Shown here piece after piece: positions 37,401-49,619 of a stretch of DNA of 64,000 bases (position 1 is its first letter; each line of letters opens with the position of its first letter). The stretch lies in NCBI GenBank assembly GCA_005406025.1, contig BGZK01000872.1, positions 1-64,000 on the forward strand. Reading direction: 5' to 3'. The stretch is from Eumeta japonica. Lineage: Eukaryota; Arthropoda; Insecta; Lepidoptera; Psychidae. The position numbers and the translations under genes were made by a program. A model generated the notes under the pieces. That model did no database searches. It saw only the letters and a program-made list of their open reading frames with translations, and was not told the origin of the DNA.

Positions 37401-40400
37401 GTATGTTAAGCATTCAGTGTTGTAAATGACAATTTATATCACAATCTACATTATTCAAAATTAATCAAGAAACTAAATAAGTTTCTGTAAATCCTAATTG
37501 GAAAAAAGTTATTTATTATCAGAAACATAATCCCTCATGTTACCCGCTGGTGTGGCAAAAAATCATAAAACTTAATTGTAGTTAGACGGCGTCGGCGTTT
37601 AAGTTTGCAGTAAATCATTAAACTTCAACTCCAACTTCGGTAAAACCACTCATGTCAAAATAATCACATTGCAATGGGTCCTTTGTGGTACAGCCATCTT
37701 AAAAGGCAGTGTCATAAAGTAGTGATCTATTTGTGTCTTATCGTCGTGAACGAATATTTGTGATCCAAGGATTAGCTTAGAATCTTTCTGGGTGGACGGA
37801 CTTTTGTGATACCAAATTATATAATTTTTTTGGATGGGTATTCTTGTGTTCGTTTGGCAGTAGATATAAGTTCTGAATACACACACCTTATATATCTTTC
37901 AACCGGTCATCTTTAATGAAATGTATAGAATCAGATTTCGTTTCCTAAATCTTTAACTGACCCTTAACAATGCAATGCAAATAATCAGCCGCCATTCGGG
38001 CTCAGTGTACCTCTTCAAGCAATAAATATTATAAAGAGCATAAGACGATTACGATTGTGGTAAGTGTAATCCACACTATATATTATAATATTGTGCACCT
38101 TATCGTTAAAATCAGATATTACAGTATTTTCCATAGAGTTTATCCAAGGGAAGGCAAACCCCTCAGAATTTTAGTCCAATAACATCTACATCATTACAAA
38201 TAAAGCCAAAGAAGAAATATAGAAAATTATCTTCATCTTTATAGCCACCATAAAACCTTTTCTTTTGTACGCTTTTAATATATTAATATATGTTCTTATA
38301 AAATGCTAATGATTCTTAAATCAGCAGTTATTTATGCGCGTCAGTTCTATCGCACTTCTCTAGAAAGAAGATTGGCTTTCGCCGCCTAAACATTGAACAG
38401 CGACGTGCCTCGGCGCGTCTCGCCGATAAGCAGCCTCAATTTGCATAATTTGTATAAAAAAAAAACACCAAAACGGAATCAGATAGCTGTAAATGATCTC
38501 GGTATATAGTATTGAAACTATTTTTTCCACATTTGACATAAGTTCTATGCTCACCCTTTAAAATGCGTTCTGTGCTGGCGCGAAGGGCTCAAATGTGGCT
38601 CAAAATCGAAGACCTTAATCTAAACTAACCTAACTGAAAGGATGATACAAACTTATAAAAAACAAGGAAAAACAAAATGACATCCGCCTTCCGCGCACAA
38701 CTGCGAAATCAGACCACAGAGTACGAACTCTGAAACACGGGACCACAGACAGCTGCAACCATGTCAAGGTGATACGGGCTGCTTTTCAATAACTCGTTTT
38801 GCATCTTTACTGATATCCTTTATTTCATCACGAAACTTGACCTCACTTCTTATAGGTTGGAAATTACAAGCAGGTCGTATATCACCAAACGAACCGACAA
38901 TGAGTTGTCAATAGAGGAAAGAAACCAGAGCGTCGATCTTGTAAGCGTGACCGTCTCCGAGTGCAGCTGAAAAATGTTCCTCGAAAAATGTTGCACGCAG
39001 AAACCCAGGTCTCTGAAAAGGGTATTTTTAATAGCAGATTATAATATTGTCGGACGTAATAACTGGTAGTACGCACTCATTGTTGACGCTTAAATTATTA
39101 CGGTGTTCCTTCTATGAATCGTGTTATTCACAAGTCGAAACCTTCGGAAAACACGAACTAACGTGAGGGATGTCACCGAAGCAGGCAAGTTACTACGTCA
39201 TAAATCGAATGAGGTGACCACGCGTATATAATGTTTTGAGGAAAATTAATGGGATTTTGTTACACTGCATATTAATTTTCTAGTATTACTATATTCAGAA
39301 ATGTTATTGACGATATAAACATATAGTTTTGTGTAGTACACTAAGTTTTTGATTTACAGATTTTTCTCAAAAAATTCTTTTAAAAAATGTCAAATATTGT
39401 GAGATATTTGCTTCTCAGTGTTAATTCAATATAGCATTTAAAAGTTAATCAACCCGAGTGTTAATAGTTTACAAATTAGGGAGTTAGACAGGAATAAAAA
39501 GCGAAATTATCTTGGAAACTGTACATGTCTGAGATTGCGTTTAAATTTTCCAGTAATATACACTTTATCATGAACGTGGATTGTTGCTAATCGCTTGCTT
39601 GCGTCTGTCGAATTCCAAAATTGGAGTTAAAAATATTTTCGCATATTTCCGGGTGTACATAAAAAACTAAGATGATCTAAAAATTTTCACCGAGAATAAG
39701 AGCAAGCGATTAATTTCTACAACTGTGTTAAATTTTATATTGATATGAAGTATTAAAGAAGACTATACTCGCTTATAGACATCAAAGTCTTACCTTAAGG
39801 TATTTATTTTGAACTTATATAATAAGTATAAAAAACCCGCTAGGAATTTTACAAGATTTCGCTATCAATACTGAATGCTAGGTGAATATATATTAAGTTT
39901 CGATTTTACTAATTTTAGCTTGCTGGACAACCAACGAAGAAAATGGAATCCTTATAGGGTTACGTTGTGGCTTTTCATCTGTCACTGGCAATTGTTTCGG
40001 AATCTGCAAGATGAAAAAAAGTTACAACTTAGTTAAAATACAGAATTAGATGATCCGATCATGGACGTAAAGCATAAAAAAGGAATTTAAATTTTAGAAG
40101 TTAATATTGGAAGGTATATTATTAATGACTTTATATTTACTATTTATGCTTTTATGCGATTTATGCGACGCACAATGTTTTTTTAATTTTCGCTATTAAC
40201 GTCTTATTTCACGAACCGATTGTCTTTTAAATCCCAAAAACAAATTTGGTTTAGACTTCAATAAAACCTACGAGGTAATGAAACAATATGTAATAATTTA
40301 TATTGTAGAACCATTTTCACGCGAGTTCGACTCGCACTATGTTTTTAAATTTAACATAATTTTGTCGAAAGTTATAAACAGATTTATAGATTTCTAAATA

Positions 40401-40530
40401 CTTCCAAAACTATTAAATTTTCATCTCAGTCAGAAAATATTTTATTATTTTACTTGCAATTTAAAAATTTTTTCGTATGTCCAAAGGTCTCAATTTATTT
40501 TTGCAATGATAGTCACCCTACCGAGTCAAC
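34441..40530. other. Intergenic, no gene supported
   Basis: AT-rich throughout. The patch at 36730-36790 (GCGGCGCGCGCGACCCCGCA) is GC-rich and could be a promoter or repeat fragment, but no coding exon follows. The frame at 37650-37886 (minus) has no recognisable domain. I see no inverted or tandem repeat of note. Confidence 0.55.
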
Positions 40531-40534
40531 GGCA

Positions 40535-40572
40535 ATATACATACACCAGATACGTCTGCCTCCCGTTCAGTT
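40535..40572 (+). promoter_or_regulatory. Candidate promoter: TATA-like box and arthropod initiator
   Basis: ATATACATA at 40535 lies about 33 bases before TTCAGTT (A at 40569), matching TATA and TCAGT initiator spacing. The region downstream is unusually GC-rich for this locus. It is the best promoter-like site between the two genes and could serve gene 2. Confidence 0.35.
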
Positions 40573-40677
40573 CCGAACGTCGTCTGCGCGAGCGCACCTC
40601 GTGCCAGCTTATGTAATTGTAATAATATCGAGTCGAGTGTTTTCGACGGTGATTTGTGACTAAAATATTTTATAACA
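40569..40677 (+). other. Tg: Candidate non-coding first exon of transglutaminase gene 2
   Basis: GC-rich leader from the putative start at 40569 to a consensus donor (AACA/GTGAGT at 40678). The first coding exon of gene 2 carries its own acceptor and an in-frame TGA just before the ATG, so an upstream untranslated exon is required. This is the most plausible one I see, implying a 9.5-kb first intron. Transcript data are needed to confirm. Confidence 0.35.
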
Positions 40678-40913
40678 GTGAGTAATTATTTTTATTTTAA
40701 CAAATTTGTAATTATTAAAATACATTTTGATGCGTTTTCATCATTGAACTGAATTTTAATAAAAATATGCACATTATAAAATCGTAATTTACTACACAGA
40801 TTTTTTAAGTGTTATTTTTTTGTTAGGTACTATATAAAAATGCATCAAAGAAATAACTGCCATATTTCCACCTCTTTCATTGAAATTCTCTATACTATCT
40901 GTAAAAATACTTA

Positions 40914-41050
40914 CAGCCGTTTGCATCAAAAGTAAACACAAAATTCGTAAGCATGATCCGTAAAATTTGACAGATAATGTAGGGATAATGTGTCAGTCTT
41001 ACAGATTACGTTTACGAAATACATTTTTACTTTTAGTGCAACACGTTGTT
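40914..41050. mobile_element. Short MITE, copy 1 of the family also at 45 kb
   Basis: The left end GTTTGCATCAAAAGTAAACA and right end (inverse complement GTGTTGCACTAAAAGTAAAA) form inverted repeats continuing through AATTCGTAA / TTTCGTAAA. The interior GATCCGTAAAATTTGACAGA is the single-copy ancestor of the 25-bp unit amplified at 45059-45231. Confidence 0.7.
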
Positions 41051-41508
41051 ATGGTCTACAGCCTATAATGCATCAAAATAGAAAAGCATAGAAATATTCC
41101 TACATAAACAAAATGACCAAACGAAATTGGTTTGGTAGTGGGCGTGGCAAACGATATTGGCTTCGCCGCCGCACAAATGTTCACCACGTGTCCTTATTCT
41201 TTCTCTTTCTGTCGTCAACGAGTGTCTCCTTCCTTTCTCTTTCTTTCTCTTCGGTTAAGAAATAACACTGTCGTTCGAAGTTACACCTAAAGCAGACAAT
41301 AATAAGGTCCTTTGTAAGATATTTTTTTGGTTTAAAAATATGTCGTATATCCTCATTCACATTTGTGTCAGTTATGTGCAACAAATGAACGTAAATTTGT
41401 TCGACGTAATAATTCTATACTTTTCTATTTCGATGCTATAATGATATAACAAATACGTATTTTGGGTATACGTGTCTCCTCTCAGAAAGCAGTGCTAAAC
41501 TTTACTTA

Positions 41509-41548
41509 GACTTAGAATCTTCAAACTTTTGTTTGAAGATTCTAAGTC
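41509..41548. repeat. Perfect 18-bp hairpin with 4-nt loop
   Basis: GACTTAGAATCTTCAAAC, loop TTTT, GTTTGAAGATTCTAAGTC. No flanking element identified. Confidence 0.85.
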
Positions 41549-42366
41549 TTGTTGGAGATCCTAGTGAACAAGTCCGGATACAGGACATCATTGGGTGGTG
41601 GAGCGGGGATCAGTGACGAGTTACTGACGTTTCTTTATAAAGGGATTATAGTTATGTTCGTGCGTAGGATATAGACGTTTCAAAATTGAGAAATTGGTCA
41701 TGACAAAGTGTTTCGGTAGGGGGTAAAAGGAAGGGAATTGTGCGCACCCCCACTCCGTATGTCGAACTAAAGGAGAAACTTCGACAACGACGAACAGCCT
41801 TCATCAGGATTTTTTAAATCTTCTTTCACCGTTGAAGTGAGCGACGCTTGATATTTTCAATCGCGTCTCATACGTACTACCAGCACATGCGGGTGTACTA
41901 ACCGCCATTATAGCTTATCGCAACTTTTTCTCATAAACTATAGTCTAATTACTTTACGTCTAATTACTTTTCATATGTAACGAAATTTTGCGATACATTG
42001 CGGTTTTTATTAGTTAGTTAGAACCATATAACTATTCATATTCATCAATATATTTGTTTTTTATAAATCATACTTTAACTCTTGTTTGTGACTTGGCTCA
42101 TATGAATATAAAATAAAATAAGGTACTGACTTAAAATTTCGATACATATCTCCATAATTCCTAGTTGACTACGCTATTTGAATTCTGACGTGGAAATTTT
42201 GACCCTGACTGTGGTATGTTTACTGAATTTAATTTGCAAATTTGACAACAAATAGGAACTGGTCACCCTTTTGATTTAAAAAAATTGTAATACGTATATC
42301 GCTTGTCTTTTATTTAAAGAAGATATGAAGTGGTATAGAGAGAATATCTAACTTTTTTAACAAGTA

Positions 42367-43482
42367 GTACAGAGCATAGTATTAAATTTGCAATTGTAAT
42401 TTTTAAAATGTGGAAGGTCCTTCTGATTATAGTAAGATGACACTTAATATTCTTGACGTTATTTTTAAACAACAAAATGAGCTTTTTTGCAATCTTTTTA
42501 TATATTGATATATTTTGAACAAAAAAGTCTTATACATTATCGTATTCAATTATTTATGAATTTTTTAAAATTGAAAATCGCTGAATATCCGAATTTTCTT
42601 GGTTTGATTATATAGTTTAAAATCAAATGCTATATTTTTTATTTTTAAGAATTTCCACTATAAACAAAAAATACTAAATAGATTTAAAAATTTTGTTTAT
42701 TTCTATGTTTTATTTTATATTATAAACAATATGCTTCCACGCATGTACTTTCGAGAGAAGTATTTACTCATTCTTATCTCAATGTATAAGAAGCGTAAGA
42801 AGGTAGACGATGTTTTGAAGAATTTTTGTGGTTTTTCAGCGGTGATAAGATAAAAATATAATATTACTGCTTCTATATAAATTAATTAATTATTTTCATT
42901 CATAGTTTTACATAATTAGATTTTATTGTTTTTTTGAAAACTGTTTTCGTCATTGAAGTTTACTGAAACATTTATTTCTTATCTATTGGAAAATCTTTGT
43001 TAGATACCGTCTGTGAAATAAACTCTTCTGACCTTTATTGCATATTGGAAGCATATTGTTATAATATAAATAAAACATAGAAATAAACAAAATTTTTTAA
43101 ACCATTTAGGCTATTTTGTTTAACATAGTGGAAATTTGATAAAAAATAAAAATTATAGCATTTTGATTTTTTAAACTATATTAATCAAACCAAGAAAATT
43201 CGGATTTTCAGCGATTTTCAATTTTAAAAATTCATAACAATTATTGTGTTAGAGATACGATAATGGGTATGAGGACTTTTTGTTCAAAATATCAAAAATA
43301 TAAAAAATAATTGATTGCAAAATGCATTTTTCTAGGCTATACAGTTTTTGTTGTTTAAAAATAACGTCAAAGATATCAAGGTCATCTTACACTTTTATAA
43401 TCAGAAGGACCTTCCGGACATTTAAAAAAAAAATTACGAATTAAAACAATTTTGCAAACGAATGCGCCACTATGCCCTGCAC
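42367..43482. mobile_element. 1.1-kb foldback element with ~400-bp inverted arms
   Basis: The left arm (42367-42739) and right arm (43046-43482) are inverse complements over nearly their full length with scattered mismatches and indels. Shared blocks include GGAAGGTCCTTCTGATTATA, GACGTTATTTTTAAACAACA, AATCCGAATTTTCTTGGTTT and ATTTCTATGTTTTATTTATA. Termini GTACAGAGCATAGT and inverse complement GTGCAGGGCATAGT are both bounded by TA, consistent with a TA target duplication. The 306-bp spacer (42740-43045) shows no coding capacity. Best seen as a long-TIR non-autonomous DNA element. If transcribed it would fold into a long hairpin. Confidence 0.85.
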
Positions 43483-45003
43483 TAAAGGATACGGACGAGT
43501 ATATGGTTCATAGATATTTAAAAAAAACAGTGATACTCCGGGAATGCCGACAGAAGTGAAAACTAACAATTGCGTGTATAATTTTTGAAACTTCAGAAAA
43601 TATTTTTTGAATCGTCAGGAAATATTTTATTGTGCATTAAATACTTTTAGATGAAGTGTTTTTTTATTCATTATTATGAACTACTACTACAAAAATTAAA
43701 TTACAATTTTTATTTAATGCGCTATTATACAAAAAAATAATGCATATTATTTTACATACAAAAATTGCAATTTATTGTTTAAAACGTAAATTTACAAATA
43801 CAATACAAAAACTTCCAACACGATATATATGTATTTTGTACGTAAATACACTACATGTGTTTATATTATGTATAGTTATATTAGGAATGTGTTTCAACCC
43901 AAACTCAATTCTCGTGTAAATGGGGCCAATATATGTACAGAGATGTCGGTTACGCTAACGATAACAGTGCCGATAGTTCAATGGTTTTTTTCCCATCTCG
44001 AAAATGCCCAACGCACCTAAAGAAGTTTCCGCTTCAAAAATCAAATCTATATGGGATATGCTTTTAGCAATGGAAAATACTCTTTTTTTCGCATTACTAA
44101 CAGGTTTTTTATTATTTTTAATCGACGTCAAAAAGGTGGTTTTTCGTTTAACTCGCATGTATGTATGTTCACGATTTTCTCAAAAATTATTGATCAGATT
44201 TAGATGTGGTTTTCGCTATTTGACAGCGCATGTCTTCTTGAAAATTTTTAATGTATAAAACATTGTAATATAAAACACTTAATACCTCTCTTGATTTTCA
44301 AATGCATAGAAGAAAGAACGATCATACATAAATAAAAAGAGAGATTCTATGTTTGATTCGCATGTATATAGACGTAATACATGTAGGTATAGAATTTGAA
44401 TTCATAATAACAATTCGTCTCTTAAAACCTCCATCTTCAGACTCAACTGCCCTACTACTATAAGCATGCTCGTGTGAATTGGCAAGCAATGAGCTGGTCT
44501 TTGTAAAACCTTGTTGTGTTTCCTGACCACCACGCGAACGAGTCGCGGGTAACAGCCAGTACCTTATGAAATTGTTTCTCTTTTTTGTTCTCCCACAAAA
44601 ATACAAAGATAGTAATATTTATAAAAATTAAAGTAACTTGCGATAACTAGCGCTTCTGCAACTTCTTCATAGTTAATATCTTCTACTTTTATAAAGCTAA
44701 GAGAACGCCAATTTACTATAATAAGTGTACCTTTTTTGTGCCGATGCGCCATCTTCAGTAGTGTTTTTCTTTATGTAATATATATGAAAGCTTTAAAATC
44801 CCTACAGAGAATCTGTTCCATCAAAACCGAACAATTGGACTGCAATCCTTACAACATTTTTTTTTTTGTAAAGCAAATCTAAAAATGTATAACCTAATGA
44901 AAAGAGACTCATTATAGTCACAGTTTAAAAATCTTTTTAGATGTGCAAAAAACAACATGCGACAATTTAATTATAATACCTTAACATAACGTCGAGTTGA
45001 AAC
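43483..45003. other. No gene supported
   Basis: AT-rich, with a repeat-like phrase at 44150-44225 (TATGTTCACGATTTTCTCAA AAATTATTGATCAGATTT) of the type found in lepidopteran dispersed repeats. Frames at 44004-44258 and 44322-44606 show no domain. Confidence 0.5.
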
Positions 45004-45290
45004 ATACTGCGGGTTGCACCAAAAAGTAAAAACGTAATTCGCAGACACAGTCCATAAAATTTTACAGATTGTCCATACGTTAAATTTTACAGATTGTCCA
45101 TACGTTAAATTTTACAGATTGTCCATTCGTTAAATTTTACAGATTGTCCATTCGTTAAATTTTACCGATTGTCCATTCGTTAAATTTTACAGATTGTCTA
45201 TACGTTAAATTTTACAGATCGTCCATACGTTGTCTGTCGCACCTTACGGCTTACTTTTACGAATTGCGTTTTCAGTTTTGGTGCGACCCG
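45004..45290. mobile_element. MITE, copy 2, expanded by an internal minisatellite
   Basis: The left end GCGGGTTGCACCAAAAAGTA and right end (inverse complement GACGGGTCGCACCAAAACTG) are inverted and continue through AACGTAATTCG / AACGCAATTCG. AACGTCG occurs just outside on both sides (44988 and 45308) and might be a target duplication. The interior consists mostly of the 25-bp array. Confidence 0.75.
45059..45231. repeat. 25-bp minisatellite, seven copies
   Basis: Unit ATTTTACAGATTGTCCATAC GTTAA, copies starting at 45059, 45084, 45109, 45134, 45159, 45184 and 45209, with a few point changes (for example CATTCG for CATACG in three units). Confidence 0.95.
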
Positions 45291-46584
45291 TCGTTTATCT
45301 GCTTTTAAACGTCGTGTAAAAAAGTATAGAGACTTGTCCGAAATACAAGCTCAGAAGTAATATGACAGTAAAAGTGGTCCCATTTTAATTCATCCAATTG
45401 AACTGGCTTTTGTAAGAGATCTCGTTTCGTAGCGAAGTCAATAAAGTCAACTTCTAACGTTTACCTGTTCGTATAAATATTACAGAAATTGTACGAATAA
45501 ATATTTTATTAGTACTAAGAGAATTAATAAAATTATTTTGCATGCGTAAGTATGTGTTAATTTCAGAATATTTATCATTTTAATGTTCTTCTTTAAGAAT
45601 TTTAAAAAGCAGAATACGATGATAAAAAAAAAATTATGTGAAAGGATGCCGTTTGTTTGAAGACGGAAACCCATTTGGGTTGTATTTAATACAAATATAA
45701 AGACTCCTAAATTGTTTATGATCTTTTGAAGACTATGTATTTGTGTCATTATAAGCATTTAATACATACATATATGTTTATTAAAAAAAAAAACAACGAT
45801 AATTGTTATCAATAATGATAATTTAAGATAAAGCAAGTCACAAAAAATATTATCATTACATAAAACGGACACTAAAATATGTAGAATTAACAGAACGTAA
45901 CAAGTGTTTCTTGTTTTGTGCCTTTTTTGTTACAAGATAATTTTAGATCTACATTCTTAGTCATTGTCTGTGTTGACAAACAAATGAAATAATCATATTA
46001 TTTTTCATTTTGTCCATGTTTAATATGTGTTTGCTTTTCGGGTACATGGACAATTAAAAATCAGGCATTAAGCTTTCAAATTTATTAAGCTTCATTGATT
46101 TTTCAACTTCTTCAGACAAGCTATAATAATATAAAAGAATTAAAGAGATTTATATTCAATTCAATAATTGTATGTAATAGTAATATTGAATTACTTAATT
46201 GTTTTATATTATTATAACTTAATCTTAATAATCTACAATACTTTCCTTTTGAAATTCGATAAACAGATTAAGGAACAGGAATCCAAAAAATGATAATCTT
46301 ACGGTCACTTGCTTTATATTAAAAATCGTATTTTGCAGTGTCGTTTATGTGTCAATTTATTCCGGAATCTTCCGACAAACGTTTCCGACATTTCGGCTAA
46401 AAATACAATCGCGCGTTACGCCAGATTTTTATCGGCGCGCCGCCGACGCGGGCCCGTGTTGGGGCTGTTGACGACTCTGGTGCCGATGCTTTAAAATGTG
46501 CGGGACCGACGGCTTAACGCGAAGTCCGAGGCGCGGTTTGATGTAACCCAACTTAAAGACTCATCGGTAGGTTTGTTCCCCTAT
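45291..46584. other. Within putative first intron of gene 2; no gene supported
   Basis: AT-rich to about 46330, then GC-rich from 46370 (CGGCGCGCCGCCGACGCGGG at 46433). The GC-rich block adjoins the SINE at 46.6 kb and may be part of a larger insert. Confidence 0.5.
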
Positions 46585-46662
46585 CTCGATTCGAAACCTG
46601 CACCTTCCAGTTGGAAGGCGACGCTCTCGCCCGCCACCGCCGGGCCGCCGGCGCTCGTGAGA
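46585..46662 (-). repeat. tRNA-derived SINE head with intact B box (minus)
   Basis: The reverse complement contains GGCGAGAGCGTCGCCTTCCA ACTGGAAGG and then GGTTTCGAATC (B box, 46588-46598), in tRNA-like order with an anticodon-arm stem-loop. It shares this arm with 20758-20824. It is embedded in GC-rich sequence and lacks a full acceptor stem. Confidence 0.6.
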
Positions 46663-46924
46663 ACACTTGTCACGAGCGTAACGCCACAATAGAAATAGTC
46701 TTTGAAAATTAGGCAAAATAACTGCACGACGTGATTAGCGCTCGCGTTTGAAGTTTGTTGAGCTGTGGGACTCGTTTGAGATCCTAATAATGTCAGCGAA
46801 GACGACCGAGATATGAGTTCTGATGTCAAACCGAAACGGAATTAGAAAAGGCCAAGAACGATCGATCTAAAAAAGGAACTCACTTTTTATCCATACGAAT
46901 GAGAACTAAATTGTACAATAGAAC

Positions 46925-47115
46925 GGATACAGAATCGGTGTCGATAGCGGGCATTCCGGAATCGGAATATAGATCGAGGTCGGGATCAGAAGTGACATTA
47001 ATAACCGAATCAGAATCGTGAGATGAGCTAAAAACGAAATCGAGATTGAAAGTGGGAGCAAGAACGTAATCGAAAGTGAAACCGATACTGAAATCGAAAT
47101 TAGAATCGACAGCGT
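46925..47115 (+). repeat. Degenerate GAATCGRRATCG low-complexity repeat
   Basis: Repeated GGAATCGG, CGAAATCGAGAT, GAAATCGAAATTAG words; complementary in style to 29690-29870 and 56410-56655. Confidence 0.6.
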
Positions 47116-47159
47116 TTTTTATAGCATTTCAAGGAGCAAAAAAACGGGCGAGCTATTAA

Positions 47160-47330
47160 AATTTAAGTAATGACCGCCGCTTTATCGACACTGGCAAGCC
47201 CAGAGGAGTCATTAGTGCGTTGCCAGCCTTGCACAGAGGAATATGATACCTCATGGAAGGGGTTAGTTGACCACAGGAACCTTTAGAAAGGAATAGGATA
47301 TTCGATGGTGGGGTAAGTGGAACACGGCTG
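47160..47330 (-). repeat. Common dispersed repeat, copy 4 (minus)
   Basis: TAATGACCGCCGCTTTATCG ... CCCAGAGGAGTCATTAGTGC GTTGCCAGCC is the reverse complement of the core. The 5' extension includes GTGGTCAACTAACCCC read on the minus strand. Confidence 0.65.
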
Positions 47331-49600
47331 TTGCGTTTCGCTTGCTCACCCGGCCGGACCTGACGAGCCACTCCATTTTCGTGCTAGAGCCGGGTCGGCC
47401 ACAGCGTGACTCCGGCACGTTAAAAACCGTGATCGATATCGGGATCACTACTAACAGCGTGACGAGTCTAATTCCACGCTACGTCTGCGCAGACTGGTCG
47501 CGGGCGGATGTTAGGATAATATAGAAGTATGTCAAATTTGAATAAGACATGCGTATACTAGCTATAAGGAAAAACGAGTTCAGATTACGTCGCGTAATTA
47601 AACGTGAACCTGCAAAAACGATTCCAGCCATAGGAATGTCGAACGGTCAAACCGCAGAAGTAAATTACGCACATTGTAACACGGTGTCGCCTCGGACGCG
47701 GGTTGATTTAAAATACATCACTGTTACAATGTAAGCTCACAAACTAATAGCCACTGCATAACAAATTTGTTATTCATCGATGTCTCGCTTCTGGCGGCGA
47801 TACTTACGTCTTATAAATGAGGAATTTTCTAACGACGTCCGGCAGCTCGCGGACGAGATGTTCATCTGCGGTGTGCATAAATGAAACACGTGTTTTTTTT
47901 TGGGTTTTGATGAATTTGAAAAATACTGTCGGTTTTTGATAAAAAAGTTTGAAAACTACTTTTTTCGGATTTCGAAAGGGAAATATATATGCGACCAAAA
48001 ATATATGTGAAATGCGAATTAGATTCGAAAAGATAGAACATGGATGTTATGTTATTTTTTATTTATATCTTTTTGGATCTTCCATAATATTCTAGCTTGT
48101 ATACTTGTATAATTTAAAAATAAAATCCGACTTGTTATAAATAAAAAAAGACTTTTTAAGATCACATAAAGGTCACGACTGTTTTTACCTTGCGAACCGA
48201 CAAACAAAAAAGAGGTTCTCGATGCGACTTTATTTTTTAGCTGTGACTTGCATTATACCGTGCACACATTTTTTACTGTATGCACCAATTACGATGATGT
48301 TTTTTTTCTATTAAGGAGGGCAAATTTACAGGAGTAATTGCATCACTAAGAATTACGTAGGTGATAAAATGATACCTACATAAAAAGAGAAAAATAAAAT
48401 TAATCTTTACTATGACGATTGTTTCTCGGTCAATTTTTTATAAAGTTTTTTATAAAAAAATGCACCGATATAAAAAAAAAAATAAAATAAACTTTAAAAT
48501 TTTCACTAAGTTACCAATCTAACGGTTTTAACCTACTTGTAGTCGGTTGCAAACAAACAACGATATAAAACATTACTTAGATACAAAAGTAAAGGAATAG
48601 ATAAATAGAAAACTTAATACGCAGCCCTTGAACTACGTTGATTCCTAGTATTGAGATATTTGTTGTCTGTGCGTTTGGCATCTATTCAATATTCGTTCAA
48701 TTTGTTAGATTAGGAACTTAGTTACGATTGTAAAGGTTAACTCAATTTTGATCTTTTGCTTTTTTTATAAGTCAGTATAATACTTTTGTTAAAATATTAT
48801 AGATATTAAACTTTAAAAGTTTAGATAGACTGAATAAATATGAAGTACCATGCTTGTTATTGACGAAAGGTTTATTAGGTGTGATTGTTTATAATGTATA
48901 TCGGTATGTATTAAAATAGAGTTTGGATAAACAAACTTTATTAATAATTAAATCAGTTTAAGGTTATGAAACGATTAATGAAATAGAGCATTCATCAATG
49001 ACTTGGCTGTATATATGTATAAGAGTTTGCGCCCAGAATAGTGCTTCTTCAACTTTCGTTATAGACGTAATGAGATCGCTCCAAAATAGACCGTCGATGC
49101 ATGCAAGCGCATCGACCGAAATAACAACCACGCATATCCTTGAAATGTTTATGGCCATGATCATGAAAATTTCATTTAACATTCTGACATTGTATATTAT
49201 GGAACACGCTCTCTGGTTCCGTAACAATTTTAGGTGTGTTTAAAAATATACCAATCGCGCTGCATCTAACTTGAATTAATCATATAAAAACCAGATGTTT
49301 CACGATAGCCAGGCTTCGGTATTTTCGCCCGCGTATTGCGTATCCATCAGAATGCCTATATCAAAACTTCTACTCCCGGCTCACATTATGACATCAATTA
49401 CACATTAGTAGGCTCCCGTTCCCCCTTTTCAACAACTTTAAGTGATTTGTGGGTAAAGGGTACGCGGGGCGCACTGTAAGTTTCTGAAACTGGCCACTTA
49501 GATAAACAATATTTAAAATGTAATTACCAAATTAAAAAATCAAAATCTTTGGCTATAGAAATACAGTTTGTCTGACTGTAAATATTTTTTTTACATTGTA
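47331..49600. other. Within putative first intron of gene 2; no gene supported
   Basis: A GC-rich patch at 47340-47520 holds a 60-codon frame without recognised domain. The CGATATCGGGATCA words there recur at 53145 near another degenerate repeat. The overlapping open frames on both strands at 48964-49243 have no recognisable domain. Otherwise AT-rich. Confidence 0.45.
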
Positions 49601-49619
49601 GCGTCATTTTAAAAATTGC

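Noticed and set aside
45059..45231. The regularly spaced repeats as a CRISPR array
   Set aside because: Units are directly adjacent 25-bp copies without spacers, in a eukaryotic intron-rich context; it is a minisatellite inside a MITE.
48964..49243. Overlapping open frames on both strands (87 and 81 codons) suggesting a membrane protein
   Set aside because: Hydrophobic stretches are expected from AT-rich sequence; no conserved motif, no splice sites and no start context.
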